Origin: Sphaerolaimus hirsutus
Taxonomy: Eukaryota > Nematoda > Chromadorea > Monhysterida > Sphaerolaimidae
Assembly: GCA_964036195.1 (NCBI GenBank)
Contig: OZ038452.1
Coordinates: 7,000,704 to 7,064,703, forward strand
Direction of reading: 5' to 3'
Length of the DNA: 64,000 bases
Position 1 is the first letter of the stretch. Each line of letters begins with the position of its first letter. Positions 55,501 through 64,000 of this stretch are shown one piece after another. The translations under genes were made by a program, and so were the position numbers. Below the pieces are notes generated by a model, which made no database searches, was not told the origin of the DNA, and was given only the letters and a program-made list of their open reading frames with translations.

Positions 55501-56771
55501 GCAGGTCCAGCTTGGTGCCGTCGTACGTCCACGAACCGAACTGAAGGGTTGGGGCAGGTTGAATGGTGCATGTTTAGGTTACCGTATTTCTTCTAATAGA
55601 AGAGCGCCGTTCTATTTTCTACGTCAACTTTTTACCTGTAGTTCTATTGGAGGTGCCGTTCTATTGGAGGCTGCCATTCTGTTTATTTGGTCGGTGAAAA
55701 AAAGTGCCAAAACCTGCCGTTCTATTGGAGGTGCCGTTCTATTGGAGGTATGGCGTTCTATTAGAAGAAATACGGTAACTAATAAGAGAATGGACTGGTC
55801 GTATTTACGTAGACTTTTCGTCTGCTTTTTGTGAGGGTAGATAGAAACACTTATTTTATGTCTCACTATTTCACAGGGCACTTTTCTAATCAAAAAATTA
55901 CAGGCTAAATTGATGATCACATTCAATTAGGTGCTATAGAATATTGCTTCTTGCACGCAAAAACCTGTCATTCAATCGAAATATGGCATTCTAAATATAA
56001 AAAATAGATGAGTGGTGTAATATCGATATCCCGTATCTAATCGGGTCCCTCGCTGCCGAGGGAGGGCGCAAGCGACCCACCCATAAATTATGGGCCATAA
56101 TATGGTTGGAGACAGCAAAATACGGAAATTCGAACCTAAAACAAACACAAACTGTTTCCAATTTCCACTGCAAAAAAGACTTTTCGGGGATGCAATGACC
56201 AGGCGCTAAAAGCTTACCCACCAGCAAAAATTTACTTAAAATGTAAAATAAAAACAAGTTACCTTGAAGAAGCAATTCTGCTCGTCAAATGGAAACCATT
56301 CGATATTGATTTTGCAGCTAATTTTGAAGATTCCCGGCGGTATCCAGCTAATTGTGCCGTCGGAATAAACGACCAAATTTGTCGGGTAAGTCGAGTCGAA
56401 GCTGCAGTCGTAATTATAGAAATTAATAGGACTTTTTACAATATTAACTTATCTATCACACAATGCAAGTTCGCCAGAATAAGGTGTCCATCATAACTAC
56501 CGACAGGAATAAAAATGATACATTCTGGCCAACTCAAATGTCAAAAACAGATTCACCAATTTCGGACGTTTCAACCCGAAACTAGTGTGTGATCGCAATG
56601 AAAAGGGCTGCCCGACAAAATAACCTGTCGGGTCACTTAAACTAGTCACCTGGAATCGACGCTGTTGTACAGCAGCACGTCGGGCTTCCACAGGCGCTCC
56701 ATGGAGGGGAAACGCACGTCGCTGATGCCGAATTGGGACGAATTCCAGACCATTTTGTAGTCGTTCCAAGT
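49315..56771 (-). CDS. nicotinic acetylcholine receptor alpha-type subunit, 3' part
   Basis: Eight exons right to left: 56771-56650, 56401-56263, 55540-55423, 51745-51551, 51042-50869, 50580-50495, 50145-49974, 49526-49315; phases all agree. The N-terminal exons are to the right of the window. The protein is a pentameric ligand-gated channel subunit in the plasma membrane. Visible ligand-site parts: loop D tryptophan (MVWNSSQF), loop [11 protein letters not shown], loop B GSWTYDG, loop [11 protein letters not shown] with the vicinal cysteines that define alpha subunits. The Cys-loop has 13 residues between cysteines ([15 protein letters not shown]). M1 [18 protein letters not shown]2 [16 protein letters not shown]3 [15 protein letters not shown], loop HHRTPDTHHM and RMSRPGRK, M4 [20 protein letters not shown] predicts cation selectivity. 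Overall closest in motif style to alpha7-like/invertebrate acetylcholine subunits. Confidence 0.93.
49974..50145 (-). CDS. nicotinic receptor, cytoplasmic loop exon 2
   Basis: Read on the minus strand in the frame with very high GC3: [17 protein letters not shown], then [19 protein letters not shown], ending KGMPVS. Acceptor tgaccccag, phase 0; donor TCTG|GTTAGT, phase 1; both phases match neighbours. The loop is poorly conserved in this family so support is from phase, codon bias and position. Confidence 0.72.
50495..50580 (-). CDS. nicotinic receptor, cytoplasmic loop exon 1
   Basis: Acceptor gatcgcag|AT completes Asp after HHRTP, giving the conserved HHRTPDTHHM; continues [19 protein letters not shown], the amphipathic segment following M3 in nicotinic subunits. 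Donor AAG|GTGCGA, phase 0. Confidence 0.9.
50750..50868 (-). repeat. family X terminal repeat at a splice donor
   Basis: The intron after M3 starts (minus strand) GTTAGTGGTTTGATTGACCC and continues with a T/G tract, then ggcagcccaatttattgtcgg. This aligns with the ends of the elements at 19490-20874 and 21367-22180. Opposite end not found. Confidence 0.45.
50869..51042 (-). CDS. nicotinic receptor, M2-M3 exon
   Basis: Acceptor accctctcag|AA, phase 1. Encodes [16 protein letters not shown] (M2), [11 protein letters not shown] and M3, ending NLHHRTP. Donor CCGG|GTTAGT, phase 1. Confidence 0.93.
51281..51413. mobile_element. poly-C/poly-G MITE, 133-bp deletion derivative
   Basis: Left taccgtatttcctaggatta, right agaggagacacggca; in the intron between the M1 and M2 exons. 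Confidence 0.6.
51551..51745 (-). CDS. nicotinic receptor, loop C and M1 exon
   Basis: Acceptor aaaacttgcag|AC, phase 1. Encodes [20 protein letters not shown], the pre-M1 segment, M1 and the start of M2 (GEKIGL). Donor CTAC|GTTAGA, phase 1. Confidence 0.94.
51904..51974. mobile_element. GGCGCC MITE, right-end fragment
   Basis: gcgccaaaagcgccac repeats ending ggcgccattccatcacta, the family terminus. Left part absent. Confidence 0.55.
52428..53259. mobile_element. poly-C/poly-G MITE with a second copy nested inside
   Basis: The outer element runs from TACCGTATTACCTCG (52428) to CGAGGTAATACGGTA (53259). A complete second copy with its own left (ttccgtattacctcg, about 52640) and right end (gaggtaatacggta, about 53069) sits within it. 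Family members therefore insert into each other. Confidence 0.72.
53329..54395. mobile_element. hAT-type AT-rich element, TTTTAGTAAAAT family, long copy
   Basis: Ends CAGGGTTGGCAAAATCTC and ACTAAAACCAACCATG; perfect 8-bp duplication ctcagcgt (53321-53328, 54396-54403). Same termini as 38282-38614 in the opposite orientation, but with 700 bp of extra interior, including a piece of the ctatctatc family near 53985-54080. No open frame of note. Confidence 0.85.
54445..54553. repeat. poly-C/poly-G MITE remnant
   Basis: aataaacccctctcgaaatatcc to tatttcgaggaaatagagta; right-hand part of a copy only. Confidence 0.5.
54762..55026. mobile_element. GGCGCC palindromic MITE
   Basis: Left tagtgatgtgaaaagcgcc, right gcgcttttacctcactga; several gcgctaagcgccaaaagcgccatgg repeats. 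Flanks ctggttac and tcgttac resemble each other, compatible with a decayed 8-bp duplication. Confidence 0.7.
55131..55386. mobile_element. MITE, GCCGGAATTACAGCTCAGCGG ends
   Basis: A 26-bp inverted repeat beginning AGCCGGAATTACAGCTCAGC with a 256-bp total. It lies 36 bp into the intron following receptor exon 55540-55423. The duplication is unclear (TA or 3 bp). Confidence 0.78.
55423..55540 (-). CDS. nicotinic receptor, loop B exon
   Basis: Acceptor caacccttcag, phase 0. Encodes [20 protein letters not shown] and on to [12 protein letters not shown]. The donor TTGG|GTGACC (phase 1) keeps frame with the loop C exon; this intron begins with unique sequence and then the MITE at 55131-55386. 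Confidence 0.93.
55580..55776. mobile_element. MITE, TTCTAATAGAACGG family, intact
   Basis: TACCGTATTTCTTCTAATAG to the inverse ending TACGGTA at 55776; interior repeats of ccgttctattggagg. In the intron upstream of the loop B exon. Confidence 0.8.
55777..56262. other. receptor intron, nothing further seen
   Basis: AT-rich intronic sequence with no delimited element. Confidence 0.4.
56263..56401 (-). CDS. nicotinic receptor, Cys-loop exon
   Basis: Acceptor attacgactgcag|C completes Ser. Encodes [28 protein letters not shown] and the Cys-loop to NCFFK. Donor AAG|GTAACT, phase 0. Confidence 0.94.
56585..56649 (-). repeat. family X terminal repeat at a splice donor
   Basis: The intron begins (minus strand) GTGACTAGTTTAAGTGACCC and then ttttgtcgggcagccc, matching family X. 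The other intron end is unrelated, so only one terminus survives here. Confidence 0.45.
56650..56771 (-). CDS. nicotinic receptor, loop D/loop A exon
   Basis: Acceptor ccaacacgcag|AC. Encodes [36 protein letters not shown]. Donor TCCAG|GTGACT, phase 2. Upstream exons (signal peptide, first strands) lie beyond the minisatellite, outside the window. Confidence 0.93.
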
Positions 56772-57209
56772 CTGCGTGTTGGATGTGTAGGGTGGAGAGT
56801 AGGGTTAGGATGTTTAAGTGGAGTTTTGAAAATCTATCTGAAGGTGGACAGGTGACAGGAAAAGTGGCAAGTTGTTTGTGAAGTTATAAGTAAATAGTTT
56901 TTCATTCACATGCAAGTTTGTTTCTCACTTCACACTCGATTCACAAAGTCGGTTCTCCCTTAACTTGAATACCACTATTTCCCACTTTTCTTTCCATATT
57001 GTCTACTTGGAGAATTGGCTCTATGTTGAGTGGACTTAAAAAATACCTACAGCAAATAGATGATAGGTATTTCGCATTCCAATTGTATAATATTCCATAG
57101 AAAGAATAGGAAAGAAAAACAAAGAAAAAAGTAAAACCAACATATTTAAGCCAGGCATTGACTGTCATAACCTGGTTTTTCTCATCCTGCGTACAAGTAA
57201 ATGAAGGGT
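56772..57209. other. receptor intron, nothing further seen
   Basis: AT-rich intron sequence upstream of the first receptor exon in the window; no further receptor exon recognised on the minus strand. Confidence 0.45.
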
Positions 57210-57453
57210 GTGCTTCTAAAAGTACCGATCTACGAAAAATCGATTTTGAGATAATCGCAATTGAATGTTTGGAGTATGCAATACCCATACATGAGTATCA
57301 GGTATGGGTATTTTGGGTATGGGTATTTAGGGTATATTGTTGGGTATCCACATGCATGGGTATAATTGTTGATTATACATATAACACTAGCTATATAAAA
57401 TTTTGTGATAGTGATACCCTTAATTTACTGTAGATCGGTACTTTTATAGGCAC
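57210..57453. mobile_element. palindromic element at the edge of the minisatellite
   Basis: Left arm GTGCTTCTAAAAGTACCGATC and right arm GATCGGTACTTTTATAGGCAC are inverted over 24 bp with about three mismatches. The right arm has the same sequence as half of the adjacent tandem unit. Confidence 0.55.
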
Positions 57454-60400
57454 AATTGGGAAACTTTCATGCAGATCAGTACTTTTAAAAGCACAAATTG
57501 TACATCGGTACTTTATCAAAGCACAAATTGTTGCGTTTCATGTACATCGGTACTTTTAAAAGCACATTTTTTTTAAACACATTTTTAAGTCAGATTGGTA
57601 CTTTTTGAAGTACAAGAAGTAGATCGGTTCTTCTTGAAGCACAATCTTGAATAGTGACTTTCGATTGCAGATGGGTACTTCTTGAAGCACAATCTTGAAT
57701 AGTGACTTAAGATTGCAGATGGGTACTTCTTGAAGCACAATTTTGAATAGTGACTTTAGATTGCAGATCAGTACTTCTGGAAGCACAATTTTGAATGGTG
57801 ACTTTAGATTACAGATCAGTACTTCTTGAAGCACAATTTTGAATGGTGACTTTAGATTGCAGATGGGTACTTCTTGAAGCACAATCTTGAATAGTGACTT
57901 TCGATTGCAGATGGGTACTTCTTGAAGCACAATCTTGAATAGTGACTTTAGATTGCAGATGGGTACTTCTTGAAGCACAATCTTGAATAGTGACTTTAGA
58001 TTGCAGATGGGTACTTCTTGAAGCACAATTTTGAATGGTGACTTTAGATTACAGATCAGTACTTCTTGAAGCACAATTTTGAATGGTGACTTTAGATTGC
58101 AGATGGGTACTTCTTGAAGCACAATCTTGAATAGTGACTTTCGATTGCAGATGGGTACTTCTTGAAGCACAATCTTGAATAGTGACTTTCGATTGCAGAT
58201 GGGTACTTCTTGAAGCACAATTTTGAATGGTGACTTTAGATTACAGATCAGTACTTCTTGAAGCACAATTTTGAATGGTGACTTTAGATTGCAGATGGGT
58301 ACTTCTTGAAGCACAATCTTGAATAGTGACTTTCGATTGCAGATGGGTACTTCTTGAAGCACAATCTTGAATAGTGACTTTCGATTGCAGATGGGTACTT
58401 CTTGAAGCACAATCTTGAATAGTGACTTTCGATTGCAGATGGGTACTTCTTGAAGCACAATCTTGAATAGTGACTTTAGATTGCAGATGGGTACTTCTTG
58501 AAGCACAATTTTGAATAGTGACTTTAGATTGCAGATCAGTACTTCTGGAAGCACAATCTTGAATAGTGACTTTAGATTGCAGATCAGTACTTCTGGAAGC
58601 ACAATTTTGAATGGTGACTTTAGATTACAGATCAGTACTTCTTGAAGCACAATTTTGAATGGTGACTTTAGATTGCAGATGGGTACTTCTTGAAGCACAA
58701 TCTTGAATAGTGACTTTCGATTGCAGATGGGTACTTCTTGAAGCACAATCTTGAATAGTGACTTTAGATTGCAGATGGGTACTTCTTGAAGCACAATCTT
58801 GAATAGTGACTTTAGATTGCAGATGGGTACTTCTTGAAGCACAATTTTGAATGGTGACTTTAGATTACAGATCAGTACTTCTTGAAGCACAATTTTGAAT
58901 GGTGACTTTAGATTGCAGATGGGTACTTCTTGAAGCACAATCTTGAATAGTGACTTTCGATTGCAGATGGGTACTTCTTGAAGCACAATCTTGAATAGTG
59001 ACTTTCGATTGCAGATGGGTACTTCTTGAAGCACAATCTTGAATAGTGACTTTAGATTGCAGATGGGTACTTCTTGAAGCACAATCTTGAATAGTGACTT
59101 TAGATTGCAGATCAGTACTTCTGGAAGCACAATCTTGAATAGTGACTTTAGATTGTAGATCAGTACTTCTGGAAGCACAATTTTGAATGGTGACTTTCGA
59201 TTACAGATCAGTACTTCTTGAAGCACAATTTTGAATGGTGACTTTAGATTGCAGATGGGTACTTCTTGAAGCACAATCTTGAATAGTGACTTTCGATTGC
59301 AGATGGGTACTTCTTGAAGCACAATCTTGAATAGTGACTTTAGATTGCAGATGGGTACTTCTTGAAGCACAATCTTGAATAGTGACTTTAGATTGCAGAT
59401 GGGTACTTCTTGAAGCACAATTTTGAATGGTGACTTTAGATTACAGATCAGTACTTCTTGAAGCACAATTTTGAATGGTGACTTTAGATTGCAGATGGGT
59501 ACTTCTTGAAGCACAATCTTGAATAGTGACTTTCGATTGCAGATGGGTACTTCTTGAAGCACAATCTTGAATAGTGACTTTCGATTGCAGATGGGTACTT
59601 CTTGAAGCACAATCTTGAATAGTGACTTTAGATTGCAGATGGGTACTTCTTGAAGCACAATCTTGAATAGTGACTTTAGATTGCAGATCAGTACTTCTGG
59701 AAGCACAATCTTGAATAGTGACTTTAGATTGTAGATCAGTACTTCTGGAAGCACAATTTTGAATGGTGACTTTCGATTACAGATCAGTACTTCTTGAAGC
59801 ACAATTTTGAATGGTGACTTTAGATTGCAGATGGGTACTTCTTGAAGCACAATCTTGAATAGTGACTTTCGATTGCAGATGGGTACTTCTTGAAGCACAA
59901 TCTTGAATAGTGACTTTAGATTGCAGATGGGTACTTCTTGAAGCACAATCTTGAATAGTGACTTTAGATTGCAGATCAGTACTTCTTGAAGCACAATCTT
60001 GAATAGTGACTTTTGATTGCAGATCAGTACTTCTTGAAGCACAATCTTGAATAGTGACTTTTGATTGCAGATCAGTACTTCTGGAAGCACAATCTTGAAT
60101 AGTGACTTTCGATTGCAGATCAGTACTTCTGGAAGCACAATCTTGAATAGTGACTTGAGATTGCAGATAGGTACTTCTTGAAGCACAATCTTCAATAGTG
60201 AATTTAGATTGCAGATCAGTACTTCTTGAAGCACAATCTCGAATAGTGACTTTTGAAAGGTGACTTGAGATTGCAGATGGGTACTTCTTGAAGCACAATC
60301 TTGAATAGTGAATTTAGATTGCAGATGGGTACTTCTGGAAGCACAATCTTGAATAGTGACTATCAATTGCAGATCAGTACTTCTGGAAGCACAATCTTGA

Positions 60401-63400
60401 ATAGTGACTTTAGATTGCAGATGGGTACTTCTTGAAGCACAATCTTGAATAGTGACTTTAGATTGCAGATCAGTACTTCTTGAAGCACAATCTTGAATAG
60501 TGACTTTAGATTGCAGATCAGTACTTCTTGAAGCACAATCTTGAATAGTGACTTTTGATTGCAGATCAGTACTTCTGGAAGCACAATCTTGAATAGTGAA
60601 TTTTGATTGCAGATCAGTACTTCTTGAAGCACAATCTTGAATAGTGACTTTTGATTGCAGATCAGTACTTCTTGAAGCACAATCTTGAATAGTGACTTTT
60701 GATTGCAGATCAGTACTTCTGGAAGCACAATCTTGAATAGTGACTTTCGATTGCAGATCAGTACTTCTGGAAGCACAATCTTGAATAGTGACTTGAGATT
60801 GCAGATAGGTACTTCTTGAAGCACAATCTTGAATAGTGAATTTAGATTGCAGATCAGTACTTCTTGAAGCACAATCTCGAATAGTGACTTTTGAAAGGTG
60901 ACTTGAGATTGCAGATGGGTACTTCTTGAAGCACAATCTTGAATAGTGAATTTAGATTGCAGATGGGTACTTCTGGAAGCACAATCTTGAATAGTGACTA
61001 TCAATTGCAGATCAGTACTTCTGGAAGCACAATCTTGAATAGTGACTTTAGATTGCAGATGGGTACTTCTTGAAGCACAATCTTGAATAGTGACTTTAGA
61101 TTGCAGATCAGTACTTCTTGAAGCACAATCTTGAATAGTGACTTTAGATTGCAGATCAGTACTTCTTGAAGCACAATCTTGAATAGTGACTTTTGATTGC
61201 AGATCAGTACTTCTGGAAGCACAATCTTGAATAGTGAATTTTGATTGCAGATCAGTACTTCTGGAAGCACAATCTTGAATAGTGACTTTCAATTGCAGAT
61301 CAGTACTTCTTGAAGCACAATCTTGAATAGTGACTTTAGATTGCAGATCAGTACTTCTTGAAGCACAATCTTGAATAGTGACTTTTGATTGCAGATCAGT
61401 ACTTCTGGAAGCACAATCTTGAATAGTGCCTTTCAATTGCAGATCAGTACTTCTGGAAGCACAATTTTGAATGGTGACTTGAGATTGCAGATGAGTACTT
61501 CTTGAAGCACAATCTTGAATAGTGACTTTAGATTGCAGATCAGTACTTCTGGAAGCACAATTTTGAATGGTGACTTGAGATTGCAGATGGGTACTTCTTG
61601 AAGCACAATCTTGAATAGTGACTTTAGATTGCAGATCAGTACTTCTGGAAGCACAATCTTGAATAGTGGCTTTCAATTGCAGATCAGTACTTCTTGAAGC
61701 ACAATCTTGAATAGTGACTTTTGATTGCAGATCACTACTTCTTGAAGCACAATCTTGAATAGTGACTTTTGATTGCAGATCAGTACTTCTGGAAGCACAA
61801 TCTTGAATAGTGCCTTTCAATTGCAGATCAGTACTTCTGGAAGCACAATTTTGAATGGTGACTTGAGATTGCAGATGAGTACTTCTTGAAGCACAATCTT
61901 GAATAGTGACTTTAGGTTGCAGATCAGTACTTCTTGAAGCACAATCTTGAATAGTGACTTTAGATTGCAGATCAGTACTTCTTGAAGCACAATCTTGAAT
62001 AGTGACTTTTGATTGCAGATCAGTACTTCTTGAAGCACAATCTTGAATAGTGACTTTTGATTGCAGATCAGTACTTCTTGAAGCACAATCTTGAATAGTG
62101 ACTTTTGATTGCAGATCAGTACTTCTGGAAGCACAATCTTGAATAGTGACTTTCGATTGCAGATCAGTACTTCTGGAAGCACAATCTTGAATAGTGACTT
62201 GAGATTGCAGATAGGTACTTCTTGAAGCACAATCTTGAATAGTGAATTTAGATTGCAGATCAGTACTTCTTGAAGCACAATCTCGAATAGTGACTTTTGA
62301 AAGGTGACTTGAGATTGCAGATGGGTACTTCTTGAAGCACAATCTTGAATAGTGAATTTAGATTGCAGATGGGTACTTCTGGAAGCACAATCTTGAATAG
62401 TGACTATCAATTGCAGATCAGTACTTCTGGAAGCACAATCTTGAATAGTGACTTTAGATTGCAGATGGGTACTTCTTGAAGCACAATCTTGAATAGTGAC
62501 TTTAGATTGCAGATCAGTACTTCTTGAAGCACAATCTTGAATAGTGACTTTAGATTGCAGATCAGTACTTCTTGAAGCACAATCTTGAATAGTGACTTTT
62601 GATTGCAGATCAGTACTTCTGGAAGCACAATCTTGAATAGTGAATTTTGATTGCAGATCAGTACTTCTGGAAGCACAATCTTGAATAGTGACTTTCAATT
62701 GCAGATCAGTACTTCTTGAAGCACAATCTTGAATAGTGACTTTAGATTGCAGATCAGTACTTCTTGAAGCACAATCTTGAATAGTGACTTTTGATTGCAG
62801 ATCAGTACTTCTGGAAGCACAATCTTGAATAGTGCCTTTCAATTGCAGATCAGTACTTCTGGAAGCACAATTTTGAATGGTGACTTGAGATTGCAGATGA
62901 GTACTTCTTGAAGCACAATCTTGAATAGTGACTTTAGATTGCAGATCAGTACTTCTGGAAGCACAATTTTGAATGGTGACTTGAGATTGCAGATGGGTAC
63001 TTCTTGAAGCACAATCTTGAATAGTGACTTTAGATTGCAGATCAGTACTTCTGGAAGCACAATCTTGAATAGTGGCTTTCAATTGCAGATCAGTACTTCT
63101 TGAAGCACAATCTTGAATAGTGACTTTTGATTGCAGATCACTACTTCTTGAAGCACAATCTTGAATAGTGACTTTTGATTGCAGATCAGTACTTCTGGAA
63201 GCACAATCTTGAATAGTGCCTTTCAATTGCAGATCAGTACTTCTGGAAGCACAATTTTGAATGGTGACTTGAGATTGCAGATGAGTACTTCTTGAAGCAC
63301 AATCTTGAATAGTGACTTTAGGTTGCAGATCAGTACTTCTTGAAGCACAATCTTGAATAGTGACTTTAGATTGCAGATCAGTACTTCTTGAAGCACAATC

Positions 63401-64000
63401 TTGAATAGTGACTTTTGATTGCAGATCAGTACTTCTGGAAGCACAATCTTGAATAGTGACTTTTGATTGCAGATCAGTACTTCTGGAAGCACAATTTTGA
63501 ATGGTGACTTTTGATTGCAGATGGGTACTTCTTGAAGCACAATCTTGAATGGTGACTTGAGATTGCAGATGGGTACTTCTTGAAGCACAATTTTGAATAG
63601 TGACTTTAGATTGCAGATCAGTACTTCTTGAAGCACAATCTTGAATAGTGACTTTTGATTGCAGATCAGTACTTCTGGAAGCACAATCTTGAATAGTGAC
63701 TTTTGATTGCAGATCAGTACTTCTGGAAGCACAATTTTGAATGGTGACTTTTGATTGCAGATGGGTACTTCTTGAAGCACAATCTTGAATGGTGACTTGA
63801 GATTGCAGATGGGTACTTCTTGAAGCACAATTTTGAATAGTGACTTTAGATTGCAGATCAGTACTTCTGAAAGCACAATCTTGAATAGTGCCTTTCAATT
63901 GCAGATCAGTACTTCTGGAAGCACAATTTTGAATAGTGACTTGAGATTGCAGATGGGTACTTCTTGAAGCACAATCTTGAATAGTGACTTTAGATTGCAG
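57454..64000. repeat. 48-bp minisatellite, about 130 copies, continues past the window
   Basis: Degenerate units from 57454 become regular by about 57640. The unit is 48 bp, e.g. agatcagtacttcttgaagc followed by acaatcttgaatagtgactttagattgc. Variants differ at a few fixed sites (cagt/gggt, cttg/ctgg, cttg/tttg, tttaga/ttcga/tttga). Higher-order copies are visible: 576 bp (59151 vs 59727), about 638 bp (60298 vs 60936) and 1406 bp (61001-61270 vs 62407-62676; 61433 vs 62839). Because 48 is a multiple of three, frames stay open for up to 1126 codons on the minus strand; I regard these as artefacts. Lies in an upstream intron of the receptor gene. Confidence 0.93.

Noticed and set aside
57556..63898. 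Minus-strand open frames of 659, 693 and 1126 codons
   Set aside because: They are products of a 48-bp tandem repeat with no stop codon in the unit. Two frames are open at once and the array lies within a receptor intron, so a real protein is unlikely.
57640..64000. CRISPR-like array
   Set aside because: The repeats abut without unique spacers and the genome is animal; it is a minisatellite.

Overview
The window is eukaryotic and animal. It holds spliced fragments of four genes, three of them clearly metazoan (a HORMA-domain MAD2, an Ig-superfamily adhesion protein that looks like sidekick, and an alpha-type nicotinic acetylcholine receptor). Introns are GT-AG, the genetic code is standard, and most of the DNA is AT-rich intron and intergenic sequence packed with DNA transposon derivatives. 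There is no rRNA, bacterial or viral chromosome signature. An invertebrate bilaterian is the safest reading; I cannot name the species from sequence alone.

Layout. 1-6.6 kb: transposon-rich intron of a minus-strand gene. 6.6-8.2 kb: the first four coding exons (minus strand) of the sidekick-like gene, with signal peptide and two Ig domains. 10.2-12.5 kb: a complete plus-strand four-exon MAD2 gene, divergent from the previous gene. 18.5-23.3 kb: a plus-strand gene for an unrecognised four-helix membrane protein. 24.6-37.1 kb: a complete but damaged BEL/Pao LTR retrotransposon with identical-length LTRs, gag, pol and an envelope-like gene. 37-49 kb: a miniature-transposon graveyard with a G-rich minisatellite at 41 kb. 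49.3-56.8 kb: the 3' eight exons (minus strand) of a nicotinic receptor alpha-type subunit, including the stop codon. 57.2-64 kb and beyond: a 48-bp minisatellite of about 130 copies in an upstream intron of that receptor.

Mobile DNA dominates. I can delimit at least nine non-autonomous elements by terminal inverted repeats plus perfect 8-bp target duplications (hAT type), several copies of a poly-C/poly-G MITE with ends CCGTATTTCCTCG, a related MITE with ends CCGTATTTCTTCTAATAGAACGG, a GGCGCC-rich palindromic MITE, and several hairpin elements. Nesting is clear: one poly-C MITE (23302-37176) has been split by a hAT element and then by the BEL/Pao element.

The four host genes have no evident functional link. 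The most interesting observations are (i) one hAT-like terminal repeat family whose ends lie exactly at splice sites in two different genes (introner-like), (ii) a minisatellite whose unit appears to derive from the terminal repeat of an adjacent palindromic element, (iii) two isolated lesions in an otherwise young BEL/Pao copy, and (iv) non-standard pore residues in the receptor.
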